NCBI GenBank assembly: GCA_017472325.1 | Contig: JAFUQM010000023.1 | Coordinates: forward strand, 1-58,590 | Length of the DNA: 58,590 nucleotides | DNA from: Lachnospiraceae bacterium | GTDB taxonomy: Bacteria > Bacillota > Clostridia > Lachnospirales > Lachnospiraceae | Direction of reading: 5' to 3' | Shown: piece by piece, positions 7,740 through 17,478 of the stretch | How the letters are laid out: each line of letters opens with the position of its first letter | Numbering within the stretch: the first letter of the stretch is position 1 | Made by a program: the position numbers and the translations under genes | The notes under the pieces: model-generated | Seen by the model: the letters and a program-made list of their open reading frames with translations, nothing else | What the model was told of the DNA's origin: nothing | The model's database searches: none

Positions 7740-9161
7740 TTAGATAAACTTGATTTTCTTGACTGTTTCAACAAACTCTGCATTATTTCTTGTTCTTGCA
7801 AACATATCAAGAATTTTATCAACTGCTTCGTCTGATTTCATGCCATTTAACGCCTTACGCATAATATTAATTGCTTCCAATTCTTCTGCATTTAACAAAA
7901 GATCCTCACGGCGTGTACTGGATTTTGGAATATCAATCGCAGGAAATACTCTCTTCTCAGATAACTTTCTATCCAGAACTAGCTCCATATTACCTGTCCC
8001 TTTGAATTCTTCATATATAACATCATCCATTTTGCTTCCTGTATCCACCAATGCAGTCGCAAGAATCGTAAGACTTCCGCCGCCTCTCATATTTCTCGCT
8101 GCACCAAAGAAACGTTTTGGCATATGCAGTGCTGCTGGGTCAAGGCCACCAGATAATGTTCTACCACTTGTTGGAACCACAAGGTTATATGCTCGTGTCA
8201 AACGTGTGATACTATCTAACAGAATCACAACATCTTTTCTATGCTCAACAAGACGTTTCGCACGCTCAATTACCATTTCTGACACTCGTTTATGATGCTC
8301 TGGAAGTTCATCAAACGTAGAATAAATAACCTCCACATTTGGTCCTTCAATCGCTTCCTTAATATCTGTTACCTCTTCTGGACGTTCATCAATCAGAAGA
8401 ATAATCATATGCATCTCTGGATTATTTCTTTTAATAGACTTGGCAACTTCTTTTAATAAAGTTGTCTTACCTGCTTTTGGTGGAGACACAATCATACCTC
8501 TCTGTCCCTTACCAACTGGACTGATTAAATCCATGACACGCATTGCGACAGATGCCCCTGCTGTTTCTAACGATAGTCTTTCGTCCGGGAAAATCGGTGT
8601 CATATCTTCAAAATTAACTCTCTTTGCCGCAATATCAGGCTGATAACCATTGATTTTCTTTACATATAAAAGAGCGCTGAACTTTTCAGCCTGTGTTTTG
8701 ATTCTTGTATTACCTTCTATAATATCCCCTGTTTTCAGATTAAAACGACGAATCTGGCTTGGTGCCACATATACATCATTTTCTCCCGGGAGATAATTTT
8801 CACAACGAATAAATCCATACCCATCCGGCATAACTTCCAGAATACCATTCGCTGCAATTCCACTATCCAAATCAGAAAGTGTCTTTTCCTCTGGAACTGT
8901 AGTACGCTCCTCTGCAGATGAGCTTTTTTCTGCCGGTACATTTTTATCTGCCTGCATATTTTTATCTGCTGGTACACTTTTATCTGCATGCACATTTTTT
9001 TCTTGTGAAGTTTCCACTTCCTCTGCATCCTTAGCTAACATAGCTTCCACTAGCTGGGCTTTTTTCATAGTAGAGGTTCCTTTGATCCCTCTGGACTTTG
9101 CTATTTCTTTCAAATCATTTAATGCCAGTGATTCATATTTTTCTCTCATATTTATATTCAT
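7740..9161 (-). CDS. rho: Transcription termination factor Rho
   Basis: Rho is a hexameric RNA-dependent ATPase that ends transcription. The 473-residue protein has an N-terminal SAP-like segment (about 13-43), a low-complexity linker (about 45-95), the cold-shock-type RNA-binding domain (about 105-165) and the ATPase domain with Walker A PPKAGKTT near 227-234 and Walker B VVILLDS. It is longer than E. coli Rho because of the linker, which contains xxADKN-type repeats from an 18-bp DNA repeat. ATG 9161 lies very close to its GGAG site and ATG 9149 rather far, so the exact start is uncertain. Confidence 0.96.
   Translation of the reverse strand: MNINMREKYESLALNDLKEIAKSRGIKGTSTMKKAQLVEAMLAKDAEEVETSQEKNVHADKSVPADKNMQADKNVPAEKSSSAEERTTVPEEKTLSDLDSGIAANGILEVMPDGYGFIRCENYLPGENDVYVAPSQIRRFNLKTGDIIEGNTRIKTQAEKFSALLYVKKINGYQPDIAAKRVNFEDMTPIFPDERLSLETAGASVAMRVMDLISPVGKGQRGMIVSPPKAGKTTLLKEVAKSIKRNNPEMHMIILLIDERPEEVTDIKEAIEGPNVEVIYSTFDELPEHHKRVSEMVIERAKRLVEHRKDVVILLDSITRLTRAYNLVVPTSGRTLSGGLDPAALHMPKRFFGAARNMRGGGSLTILATALVDTGSKMDDVIYEEFKGTGNMELVLDRKLSEKRVFPAIDIPKSSTRREDLLLNAEELEAINIMRKALNGMKSDEAVDKILDMFARTRNNAEFVETVKKIKFI
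8935..9001. repeat. 18-bp tandem repeat inside rho
   Basis: About 3.7 units of an 18-bp repeat (starting at 8935, 8953, 8971 and 8989) share TTTTTATCTGC-type cores and encode six-residue units with ADK in the Rho linker. Units differ at a few positions. Unit gain or loss stays in frame. Confidence 0.8.
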
Positions 9162-9202
9162 TCTCCTTTCACAACCTGGAGCCTTTGTATGTCACACAAA
9201 TT

Positions 9203-9231
9203 ACTATATTATTTCATTTATCTATTGTCTA
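9203..9231 (-). promoter_or_regulatory. Probable rho promoter
   Basis: The minus strand reads TAGACA (9226-9231), 17 nt, TATAGT (9203-9208), about 40 nt before the rho start codon. Confidence 0.5.
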
Positions 9232-9359
9232 TCATTGGGATTTTTTTAAGAAATGGCTTCAGAATGGCTTTCTATCTAGTCATAAACCAGATATTTTCCA
9301 TACACTGTCGCAGATATTATACAACACTTTCCTTAAAATAGGAAGAAAATTTTTAACAC

Positions 9360-9388
9360 TTGCTATGTAAAAATAAATATTATATGAT
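9360..9388 (+). promoter_or_regulatory. Malic enzyme operon promoter
   Basis: TTGCTA (9360-9365) and TATGAT (9383-9388) are spaced by 17 nt on the plus strand. The leader to the start codon is about 55 nt. The region from 9162 to 9450 holds only these two divergent promoters. Confidence 0.55.
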
Positions 9389-9450
9389 TAAAAGCGTGAT
9401 GCAAAAAACAATACTCATAATAATAGAAAATTAGAAGAGGGGATATAACC

Positions 9451-10602
9451 ATGACAACCAACGAAAAGGCATTAGAACTCCACAAACAGTGGAACGGCAA
9501 ATTAGAAACTGTATCTAAAACACCAGTAAAATCAAGAGCAGATTTAGCACTTGCCTATACGCCAGGTGTTGCAGAACCATGTAAAGTAATTGCCGAAGAT
9601 AAAGAAGCTGCCTATACATACACAATAAAAGCCAATACTGTCGCTGTTGTATCTGATGGCAGTGCCGTACTAGGACTTGGTAATATCGGTCCTTACGCTG
9701 CCATGCCTGTTATGGAAGGGAAAGCGGTATTATTCAAAGAATTCGGTAATGTCAATGCAGTTCCTATCTGCCTCGACACACAGGATACAGAAGAAATTAT
9801 CAAAGCTGTAACCTACCTTGCTCCAGGCTTTGGTGGTATTAACTTAGAAGATATCAGTGCACCTCGCTGCTTTGAAATTGAAGAACGCTTAAAAGAAATT
9901 CTGGATATTCCAGTTTTTCATGATGACCAACACGGTACTGCTATCGTCGTACTTGCTGGAATTATCAATGCATTAAAAGTAGTTAAAAAAACAAAAGAAA
10001 ACTGTAGAGTTATTGTCAATGGTGCCGGAAGTGCCGGTGTAGCCATTACAAAACTTCTTTTAACATATGGTTTCACCAATGTCATTATGTGTGATAAAGT
10101 TGGCATTATCTCCAAAGATACAGAAGGTTTAAACTGGATGCAGCAAAAAATGACAGAAGTGACAAACCCAAATAATGAAACGGGTTCCCTGTCAGATGCA
10201 TTAAAAGGCGCTGACATTTTTGTCGGTGTATCTGCTCCAAACATTGTGACACCTGAGATGGTAGCTTCTATGAACAAGGATGCCATCCTCTTTGCTATGG
10301 CAAATCCTGTTCCAGAAATTATGCCTGACGTTGCAAAAGCTGCTGGTGCCAGAGTCGTTGGTACAGGCCGTTCCGACTTCCCAAATCAGGTCAATAACGT
10401 AGTCGCATTCCCGGGTATATTCAAAGGTGCCTTAGAAGGTCGTGCTTCCCAGATTACAGAAGAGATGAAATTAGCTGCTGCCCTTGCGATTGCAGGCCTT
10501 GTCTCAGATGATGCATTGACTGAAGATAATATATTGCCAGAAGCTTTCAACCCAAAAGTAGCTGAGGTTGTTGCCCAAGCGGTAAAATCTCATATCAAAT
10601 AG
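9451..10602 (+). CDS. NAD(P)-dependent malic enzyme
   Basis: The enzyme oxidatively decarboxylates malate to pyruvate. The 383-residue length fits the short bacterial form without a phosphotransacetylase domain. Visible motifs are YTPGVAEPC near residue 37, the HDDQHGTA metal/substrate motif near 157-164 and the dinucleotide loop GAGSAG near 191. GAGGGG lies upstream of ATG 9451. A radical SAM gene starts 4 nt after the stop, so the two are cotranscribed. Confidence 0.95.
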   Translation: MTTNEKALELHKQWNGKLETVSKTPVKSRADLALAYTPGVAEPCKVIAEDKEAAYTYTIKANTVAVVSDGSAVLGLGNIGPYAAMPVMEGKAVLFKEFGNVNAVPICLDTQDTEEIIKAVTYLAPGFGGINLEDISAPRCFEIEERLKEILDIPVFHDDQHGTAIVVLAGIINALKVVKKTKENCRVIVNGAGSAGVAITKLLLTYGFTNVIMCDKVGIISKDTEGLNWMQQKMTEVTNPNNETGSLSDALKGADIFVGVSAPNIVTPEMVASMNKDAILFAMANPVPEIMPDVAKAAGARVVGTGRSDFPNQVNNVVAFPGIFKGALEGRASQITEEMKLAAALAIAGLVSDDALTEDNILPEAFNPKVAEVVAQAVKSHIK

Positions 10603-10606
10603 AAAT

Positions 10607-11680
10607 ATGACGACACAAAATTTGCAAGAAAAATCTCATGATGAACGGTTTCGCGAGAAACCCTACTACGCTTTTGACTATTACTGCAAAGAAACATTTG
10701 GCAGTAAATTATATAAAATTGCTCTGGACGCTGGCATGACTTGCCCAAACCGTGATGGTACACTTGGTACAGGCGGCTGTATTTTCTGCAGCCGTGGTGG
10801 AAGTGGAGAATTTGCCATCAAACGCACTGCAGTTTCTTCCATTGACCAGACACAACATCTTGTAGAAAATTATGCAAGAATTCCTGCATCTAGTGTTCTG
10901 AGTATGAAAGAACAGTTGCAAAAAGGGCAAGAGCTCTTTCATACCAAAAAGACAGGAGACCGTTTTATTGCCTATTTTCAAGCATACACAAACACTTATG
11001 CACCTGTTGCTTATCTGGAAGAAATATATATCCAAGCACTTGAGGAGCCCTCTGTTAGCGGTATATCTATCGCAACCAGACCAGACTGTCTTGGTGTTGA
11101 TGTACTGACACTGCTCAGTGATTTGCAGACACGTTATCCCGATAAATTCATCTGGATTGAACTCGGTCTGCAGACAATCCACGAAAGAACTGCTCTATAT
11201 ATCCGCAGAGGCTATGAACTATCCTGTTTTGAACATGCACTGGCAGAACTATCTAACCGAAGCATTCCTGTTATCGTCCATGTCATTCTCGGACTACCAG
11301 GTGAAACAGTTGCAGATATGTTAGCTACCATCCAATATCTGAATCAGAAACTGGTCGGACGCTTTCCTATGTGTGGCATTAAGCTGCAGCTTCTGCATGT
11401 CCTCCAAAACACTGACCTTGCAGACGCTTATGACAGGCAAGAATTTTCTGTTATGACACTCGAACAGTATATTGACACTGTTGTCACATGCCTAGAGTAC
11501 CTGTCACCTGATATTGTCATTCACAGACTCACTGGTGACGGACCGAAAGATTTACTCATTGCTCCACTTTGGAGCCGCAACAAAAGAAATGTATTAAATA
11601 CACTGCACTCTGTGATGCGACAGAGGCAGACTTTTCAAGGGAGAACTTATCATGAATCAGGATCCATTAACATTGTATAA
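10607..11680 (+). CDS. TIGR01212-family radical SAM protein (YhcC-like)
   Basis: The 357-residue protein carries cluster cysteines at 46, 58 and 61 within CPNRDGTLGTGGCIFC, the spaced motif of TIGR01212 radical SAM proteins. It would bind a 4Fe-4S cluster and SAM. HVILGLPGE in the middle and the rest of the TIM-barrel-like domain are present. The true reaction is not known. ATG 10607 is only 4 nt after malic enzyme with no good ribosome site, which implies translational coupling. The 3' end overlaps the DUF4364 gene by 29 nt. Confidence 0.9.
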   Translation: MTTQNLQEKSHDERFREKPYYAFDYYCKETFGSKLYKIALDAGMTCPNRDGTLGTGGCIFCSRGGSGEFAIKRTAVSSIDQTQHLVENYARIPASSVLSMKEQLQKGQELFHTKKTGDRFIAYFQAYTNTYAPVAYLEEIYIQALEEPSVSGISIATRPDCLGVDVLTLLSDLQTRYPDKFIWIELGLQTIHERTALYIRRGYELSCFEHALAELSNRSIPVIVHVILGLPGETVADMLATIQYLNQKLVGRFPMCGIKLQLLHVLQNTDLADAYDRQEFSVMTLEQYIDTVVTCLEYLSPDIVIHRLTGDGPKDLLIAPLWSRNKRNVLNTLHSVMRQRQTFQGRTYHESGSINIV

Positions 11681-12167
11681 ACTTATCGTTCTGTATATGC
11701 TAAATCGAGTAGCATTTCCATTAACCAAATCCCAGATTGGTGATTTCATATTAGAACGTGAATATACGAATTTCCTGACCTTACAGACTGCAATTGCAGA
11801 ACTAAATGATGCAGGATTAATTGATGCAAAATCTATCCGTAATCGCACACACCTTGCAATTACAGAAGAAGGCATCAATACGCTGCACTATTTTGAAAAC
11901 CGTATTAGCGGTGCAATCAAAGAAGAAATCTCCCAATATTTAAAAGACAATGAATTTGACCTTAGAAATGAAGTTTCTATCGTTGCAAACTATTATAAAT
12001 CTACCGCTGGCGGATATGAAGCAGAATTGCAGGCACTAGATAAGGGCGTAGAGCTTATCAACATCCGCCTAAATGTTCCCATTGAAGAAATTGCCACTAC
12101 CATTTGTGATAACTGGCAGAAAAAAAATCAGGAAATCTACCAATACTTAACAGAAAAACTGTTTTAA
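11652..12167 (+). CDS. DUF4364 winged-helix protein
   Basis: The 171-residue protein starts MNQDPLTLYKLIVLYMLNRV and has a winged-helix-like N-terminal half (LTKSQIGDFILE, LTLQTAIAELNDAGLI, LAITEEG) followed by a mixed C-terminal half. This is the DUF4364 family found widely in Clostridia; a regulatory DNA-binding role is likely by fold but unproven. GGGAG lies upstream of ATG 11652. The gene overlaps the preceding radical SAM gene and closes the operon, facing the phosphodiesterase gene. Confidence 0.88.
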   Translation: MNQDPLTLYKLIVLYMLNRVAFPLTKSQIGDFILEREYTNFLTLQTAIAELNDAGLIDAKSIRNRTHLAITEEGINTLHYFENRISGAIKEEISQYLKDNEFDLRNEVSIVANYYKSTAGGYEAELQALDKGVELINIRLNVPIEEIATTICDNWQKKNQEIYQYLTEKLF

Positions 12168-12190
12168 TACGGTAAATTTCCCGATACCTT

Positions 12191-13492
12191 TTAGTTACAT
12201 AATATTTCTTCTACAATTCTGCCATCTATATCTGGAAGCTCTAACCCCATCAGCTTTGCTAACGTTGGGCCTTCATCATATAACTGCATGGCTTCTACTT
12301 CTGCATGTTCCTGAATTCCATATCCCGTCGCCATAAAGAAGGTTTTATAATCCGGCTTATCTGGTAAGTATCCATGCGTAGCTCTCATTTTATGCTTCTT
12401 TTCTTCCTTGACTGGTCTTGTCAGCACTTCAAATTCATCCAAATAATAATATCCTTTCTTCGCCTCAATCATTATGACACAGTTGTCATCTGCGCCCAGT
12501 TTTCCTGCCTCTTTTCCTGAAAAAATTCGTTCAATACCGTATATTTCATCCGGTGACAACGTTGTAAACATCTGTGTCACTTCTGATAACAATGCTTCAT
12601 CTTCTCTGTATTTCGGATGTACGTATATATAGCAAGAGCCATCACAGTTTTTGGCTATCACTTTATAGTCTGTAATTTTATCACCCTTTGTTGACAGATA
12701 TCCTTTTTCTTTTAACATATAATTAAAATACACAATTGTATGCGTATCCAACTGAAAGTGATCACCTAACAATACCACTGTTGTTTTGGACATATCTCCC
12801 GTTTCTTCCAGTGCCTGCATGATTTCTCCCAGACGCTTATCATGACGTATAAGTGCCTGTACTACTTTTTCATGCTCTACTCCGTAAATATGTCTGTTTG
12901 TATCTACATCCGTCAGATGTATTAGCATCAGATCAGGATTATGCTTGCGAATCGTGTACAATGCTGACGCATGGGTAAAATTATCCAATGCCGGCTGTCT
13001 GACACCATCTACCATATGTCCGAATCTTTTATACATATCCATCAGATAACCGGGAGATGAATTGGTTAACATAACGCTCACCTGTGTTTGCCACGGTCTG
13101 TTTGCAAGCACTTCTGGAATACAGTACCGAATACGACTTTTCGCCGTTACAGGCCAAAGCAATGCCGCCGTTTTCCATCCAGCTTTGATTGCTTCATCAT
13201 AAAGTGTTGTTCCTTTTACATATTTTCTCTGCCAAAACCAGTCTGGTGTTGGTCTATTTGGTTGTAACTGCGTATTATTTACAATACCATGATGCATTGG
13301 TTTTTTTCCAGTTACGATGGATGTGTGGGCAGGATATGTCAACGTCGGATAAACGCTGGATACATTACGGCATATTGCTGCATGCTCCATAAACTTTCCA
13401 AAATTAGGAAGTGTTTTCAAAAATGCCAGATCCCTTTTTCCGACTGCATCAAAGGATATGATAATCACCCTATGCTCTGTTTCCTTTTTCAT
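12191..13492 (-). CDS. Type I phosphodiesterase/nucleotide pyrophosphatase family protein
   Basis: The protein belongs to the alkaline phosphatase superfamily with two-metal active sites. IIISFDAVGKRD near the N-terminus supplies the first metal ligand, YPTLTYPAHTSIVTGK holds the nucleophile threonine, and later LTDVDTNRH, LLGDHFQ and RATHGY supply further ligands. There is no signal peptide, so it is probably cytosolic. I choose ATG 13492, since the upstream GTG 13519 lies inside rarA's end. The substrate is unknown. The gene follows rarA closely and is probably cotranscribed. Confidence 0.88.
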   Translation of the reverse strand: MKKETEHRVIIISFDAVGKRDLAFLKTLPNFGKFMEHAAICRNVSSVYPTLTYPAHTSIVTGKKPMHHGIVNNTQLQPNRPTPDWFWQRKYVKGTTLYDEAIKAGWKTAALLWPVTAKSRIRYCIPEVLANRPWQTQVSVMLTNSSPGYLMDMYKRFGHMVDGVRQPALDNFTHASALYTIRKHNPDLMLIHLTDVDTNRHIYGVEHEKVVQALIRHDKRLGEIMQALEETGDMSKTTVVLLGDHFQLDTHTIVYFNYMLKEKGYLSTKGDKITDYKVIAKNCDGSCYIYVHPKYREDEALLSEVTQMFTTLSPDEIYGIERIFSGKEAGKLGADDNCVIMIEAKKGYYYLDEFEVLTRPVKEEKKHKMRATHGYLPDKPDYKTFFMATGYGIQEHAEVEAMQLYDEGPTLAKLMGLELPDIDGRIVEEILCN

Positions 13493-13511
13493 CTTCCATC
13501 CCTTTCTATTT

Positions 13512-14855
13512 TCACACACTTTCTTCTTCCTGCTCGGCTTCCTGCTTAATTCGCTTCATATGTTCTCTTATTTTCTGCTCATATCCGTTTCCTGACGGCT
13601 TGTAAAACTCCTTACCATTTAATTCATATGGCAGATACTGTTGTTTCACATAATTGTTCGGAAAATTATGTGCATACTTATACCCAATTCCGTGTCCCAA
13701 TTTCGCTGCTCCTTTATAGTGTGCATCCTGTAAATGTGGCGGAATTGGCAGATTTCCTGTCTGCTTTACCGTCTCCATTGACTGTGAAATAGCTTCTACT
13801 GCTGCGTTACTCTTTGGTGCACATGCCACATAAGATGCCGCCTGCGATAAGATAATCTGTGCTTCCGGCATGCCCACACGCTCTACAGCAAGAGACGCAT
13901 TGACTGCAACAGTCAGTGCCATTGGATCTGCATTACCCACATCTTCTGAAGCGCATATCATGATTCTTCTGGCAATAAAAGTGACACTTTCTCCCGCATA
14001 TAGCATTCTTGCCAGATAATATACTGCTGCATCAGGGTCTGACCCTCGCATACTTTTGATAAAAGCAGAAATGGTATCATAGTGATTGTCTCCCGTTTTA
14101 TCATACCGTACAACTCTCTTTTGTATACATTCACTGGCAACTTCTAGTGTGATGTGAATTTTGCCATCCTCACTTCGTTCTGTTGTCATAATACCCAGTT
14201 CCACTGCATTTAAAGCATGTCTTGCATCTCCGCCTGAAATATCTGCCAAAAATTCCAATGCATCATCTTCCATGACTGCATCATAAGCACCCATACCTTT
14301 ATCTTTATCATAAACAGCACGGGTAATAAGTTGCTTGATATCTTCCTTAGCCAGTGGCTTTAATTCAAATATAATAGAACGTGAAATCAACGCACTATTC
14401 ACTTCAAAATAAGGATTTTCAGTTGTCGCACCTATCAAAATCACTGTGCCATCCTCTACAAACGGCAACAAATAATCCTGTTGTCCTTTGTTAAATCTAT
14501 GAATCTCATCAATAAACAGAATCGTCTTCTTGCCATACATCCCCTGCAAGTCTTTGGCTTTATTTACGACCTCTTCCATATCCTTCTTACCAGCCACTGT
14601 TGCGTTGATCTGCGTAAATTCCGCACTCGTTGTATTGGCAATGACCTTTGCAAGTGTTGTCTTACCAGTTCCTGGTGGTCCATAAAAGATAATCGAACTG
14701 ATTTTATCTGCTTTGATAGCACGATACAGCAGCTTGTCCTTACCAATGATATGCTGCTGTCCCACAACTTCATCCAGTGTCACTGGACGTAATCTTGCCG
14801 CAAGTGGTGATTCTTTTTCCATATTTGTGTTTCTCATATACTCAAACAAATCCAT
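13512..14855 (-). CDS. rarA: Replication-associated recombination protein A (AAA+ ATPase)
   Basis: RarA (MgsA) is a clamp-loader-like AAA+ protein acting at stalled replication forks. The 447-residue protein has the family start SPLAARLRPVTLDEVVGQ, Walker A GPPGTGKT near 59-66, Walker B LFIDEIHR and sensor motif GATTENP. The C-terminal MgsA domain includes PIPPHLQDAHYKGA. ATG 14855 has AGGAGGATATAAACT upstream. Confidence 0.95.
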   Translation of the reverse strand: MDLFEYMRNTNMEKESPLAARLRPVTLDEVVGQQHIIGKDKLLYRAIKADKISSIIFYGPPGTGKTTLAKVIANTTSAEFTQINATVAGKKDMEEVVNKAKDLQGMYGKKTILFIDEIHRFNKGQQDYLLPFVEDGTVILIGATTENPYFEVNSALISRSIIFELKPLAKEDIKQLITRAVYDKDKGMGAYDAVMEDDALEFLADISGGDARHALNAVELGIMTTERSEDGKIHITLEVASECIQKRVVRYDKTGDNHYDTISAFIKSMRGSDPDAAVYYLARMLYAGESVTFIARRIMICASEDVGNADPMALTVAVNASLAVERVGMPEAQIILSQAASYVACAPKSNAAVEAISQSMETVKQTGNLPIPPHLQDAHYKGAAKLGHGIGYKYAHNFPNNYVKQQYLPYELNGKEFYKPSGNGYEQKIREHMKRIKQEAEQEEESV

Positions 14856-14936
14856 GAGTTTATATCCTCCTGCATTTTATGCACTCCTATCATACCATTT
14901 TCTTAGAGATTCGTCACTAGGAGAGTAAAAAAGCAT

Positions 14937-15725
14937 TCAGTCAAACAATATCTCCTCCACTGTTACAAACTCATATCCCTCTGCCATAAGCTCATCTACA
15001 ATTGCAAGTGCTGCAGTTACACTGGAATCATAATAATCATGCATCAAAATAATATCATTTTCCTGCACCTTACTTACTACCTTACGCGTAATACAAGAAA
15101 CATTATCCGAACACCAATCAAGTGGGTCTACACTCCACATAACAGGAAACATATTCAGTTCACTTTCCAATGTTTTATCCCATGTGCCATACGGCGGACG
15201 CACATACAATACCTCCTGTCCCGTAATCTCTGTAATAATTTCATTTGTTATGATAAGCTGTTCTTTAAATTCTTCCCGATTTCCTTCTGTTAGCTGCATA
15301 TGGCTATAGGTATGATTGCCAATCAGATGTCCTTCCTCCTGCATCCGCAAAATAACATCCGGATGCAGCTTTGCATGCTCTCCTGTCACAAAAAAAGTTA
15401 CCCGAATTCCTCGATCTTTTAATCCATCTAGTAACTGTTCCGTATACTGCGGATGTGGTCCATCATCAAAGGTTAACGCAATTTTTCCTTTGCTTTCTTT
15501 TACAATTCCTTGTATTACCTCTGCCTGATATGATGCATCCCGCATAATATTTGCTTGATTGACAAAATCCGCAAAGCAGTTTACATAAATCTCGTTTGGC
15601 CTATATAATACAAAAAGAGCACCAGCCACCACTATCCCCATGACTATGCACTCTTTCCATCCAATTCTATACCTTTTATATTTATGGTGATTTGCAATAT
15701 GTTCTGCGTTTCTACCCTTCACCAT
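14937..15725 (-). CDS. Membrane-anchored polysaccharide deacetylase
   Basis: This is a NodB-fold carbohydrate esterase 4 protein. ALTFDDGPHP supplies the catalytic Asp and first metal Asp, GNHTYSH the two metal histidines, and RPPYG the next conserved block. ATG 15725 has AAGAGG 5 nt upstream and gives 262 residues; an upstream frame extension to 15818 lacks a ribosome site. A single N-terminal membrane segment (VMGIVVAGALFVLY) places the catalytic domain outside the cell. Likely targets are peptidoglycan or another cell-wall N-acetyl sugar; it resembles PdaA-like enzymes, but specificity cannot be read. Confidence 0.9.
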   Translation of the reverse strand: MVKGRNAEHIANHHKYKRYRIGWKECIVMGIVVAGALFVLYRPNEIYVNCFADFVNQANIMRDASYQAEVIQGIVKESKGKIALTFDDGPHPQYTEQLLDGLKDRGIRVTFFVTGEHAKLHPDVILRMQEEGHLIGNHTYSHMQLTEGNREEFKEQLIITNEIITEITGQEVLYVRPPYGTWDKTLESELNMFPVMWSVDPLDWCSDNVSCITRKVVSKVQENDIILMHDYYDSSVTAALAIVDELMAEGYEFVTVEEILFD

Positions 15726-15831
15726 GTTGCCTCTTATCAGACTCTTCTTATTACTATCATATGCCAAATATTTGCAAAAATACCCAAAAGCCACCTGCAT
15801 TAAGAAACTATTTCTCACAAAATTTCTTTAT

Positions 15832-17478
15832 TCATCGTACGGGAAAATTTAGATTTTCTATATATATATCTTCAAATTCTGGCTGTTTTGCAAGATTGAT
15901 TTCTTCCATCACTGCCAAAATATATTCTATTGCCTCTTTTGCCTTCTCTTGTGTTACTGTATACTCCCGGACTTTCACATCATAATTTTTCTGCATTCCA
16001 AACATGCAGGCACCTCTAAGCGAAGAATTCATAACAACCGCTATTTTATGCTGCAATTCTTCTGGAAAAAGACCAATTCTCGCCGCATCTTCTACCTGCA
16101 ATTTCATTCCAAAACCTCCTGCCAGATATACATGACTAATTTGGTCAATACGAATACCATACTGCTTTATCAAAATCTGAACTCCTGCGTAAACAGCTGC
16201 TTTTGCCATTTGCAAAGCGCGTATATCCTGCTGCTGAATACGCATTTCTTCTGACTGCTTTTTAATATTTTCGCCTGTAAAGCAAAGCTTTGGATTTTCT
16301 GTTAGGCTCTCTTCCAGCTTTACCGTATATCCTGCTTCAAAATAAGTTTCTGCAAGTAACCCCGTCTCATCCATTACACCTTTTCGTAACATATCAGCCG
16401 TTATTTTAATTATATCCGTTGCAAAAATACCGCCCGTTATCCTTCCCTCAAAGGCTGGTCCTGCTGCTGTCGCTGTACATAAAATTCTATGTCGGTTACC
16501 GATTGCCATTTCTCCATTGGTACCCAAATCAATCAACAAATTAACCTCTTCTGTTTCTGCTATACCACTCGCATAAATGCCAGAAACAATATCCCCACCT
16601 ACAAACGCTGATATGCCTGGCATCAGTATTGTTGGTGTGTCCTTTAATCTTGTCTTTATCCATCCCTTCTTTACTGGTGCAAACGGATGCACCCCAAGAG
16701 AAGTTGTGTCATATCCCATGAATAGATGTCCCATTGTAGTATTACCTGCGATAATCATATATTCTGGTATAATAGAAAACCTATCCCCATGCTTAATCAC
16801 ATCTATTTCACAATCCAGATACTGCTTCTTTGCTTGCTCTATCAGACTGACAATTCCTGCTTCTAATGCTCGGCGAACAAGTTTACATAATTCTTCTCGT
16901 TTGCCATGATTCGAGGCATCTATTCGGCTAATGACATCCGTCCCAAAACTTCTTTGTGGATTGACTACCGCATATGTTGCTAATTTTTCTCCTGTCACCA
17001 AACTGACAAGCTGCATTGCAATTGTCGTTGTTCCAAGATCCACCGCAATAAAGCAACGTGTCACCCTACCACCATCTGCTCCTTTGCCAGCATGCTCAAT
17101 ATCTTTTGTGCATTGGAGCATTCCGCTATCTTTTCTCCATCCTGCTGCATTCGCTGTATCAAGTGCAATTTCCATCTTTTTTTGTTTCTGAAAACATACT
17201 TTCAGCTTGCAATCTGCCATAGGCTTTGCCATACAGGCAAGTCTATACCCGCTCCGCAGCTGCTCCGGGCTAAAGTATGCTCTATCCGCATGGGATGGCA
17301 GTGGTATACCTGCTAGGAACTGTACCACGCATTGTCCACACGTTCCTCTTCCACCACAAGAAGCCAGAACGTATCCGCCCTGGCTTACTAACGTGTCAAG
17401 CAGTCTTTCTCCCTGCTTATGATATATTGTTGTTTCATCCGCTTCAGCTACAATCGTAACCTGTACTTTGTTAGACAA
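15832..17478 (-). CDS. 2Fe-2S ASKHA protein, RACo-like (DUF4445)
   Basis: The 548-residue protein has an N-terminal ferredoxin domain with cysteines 41, 47, 50 and 82 (CGGRGTCGQC) and a large ASKHA ATPase domain starting with FIAVDLGTTTIAMQLV and including LIDLGTNGEMAI and LAGGFG. This is the layout of RACo proteins, which use ATP to reductively reactivate corrinoid methyltransferase proteins. No corrinoid protein or methyltransferase is adjacent, so its client is unknown. The start is TTG 17478, overlapping the DUF4250 stop, with AAGGAG upstream. Confidence 0.9.
   Translation of the reverse strand: MSNKVQVTIVAEADETTIYHKQGERLLDTLVSQGGYVLASCGGRGTCGQCVVQFLAGIPLPSHADRAYFSPEQLRSGYRLACMAKPMADCKLKVCFQKQKKMEIALDTANAAGWRKDSGMLQCTKDIEHAGKGADGGRVTRCFIAVDLGTTTIAMQLVSLVTGEKLATYAVVNPQRSFGTDVISRIDASNHGKREELCKLVRRALEAGIVSLIEQAKKQYLDCEIDVIKHGDRFSIIPEYMIIAGNTTMGHLFMGYDTTSLGVHPFAPVKKGWIKTRLKDTPTILMPGISAFVGGDIVSGIYASGIAETEEVNLLIDLGTNGEMAIGNRHRILCTATAAGPAFEGRITGGIFATDIIKITADMLRKGVMDETGLLAETYFEAGYTVKLEESLTENPKLCFTGENIKKQSEEMRIQQQDIRALQMAKAAVYAGVQILIKQYGIRIDQISHVYLAGGFGMKLQVEDAARIGLFPEELQHKIAVVMNSSLRGACMFGMQKNYDVKVREYTVTQEKAKEAIEYILAVMEEINLAKQPEFEDIYIENLNFPVR

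Noticed and set aside
12168..12190. Possible terminator between DUF4364 and the phosphodiesterase gene
   Set aside because: GGTA/TACC gives only a 4-bp stem before TTTT, too weak to list.
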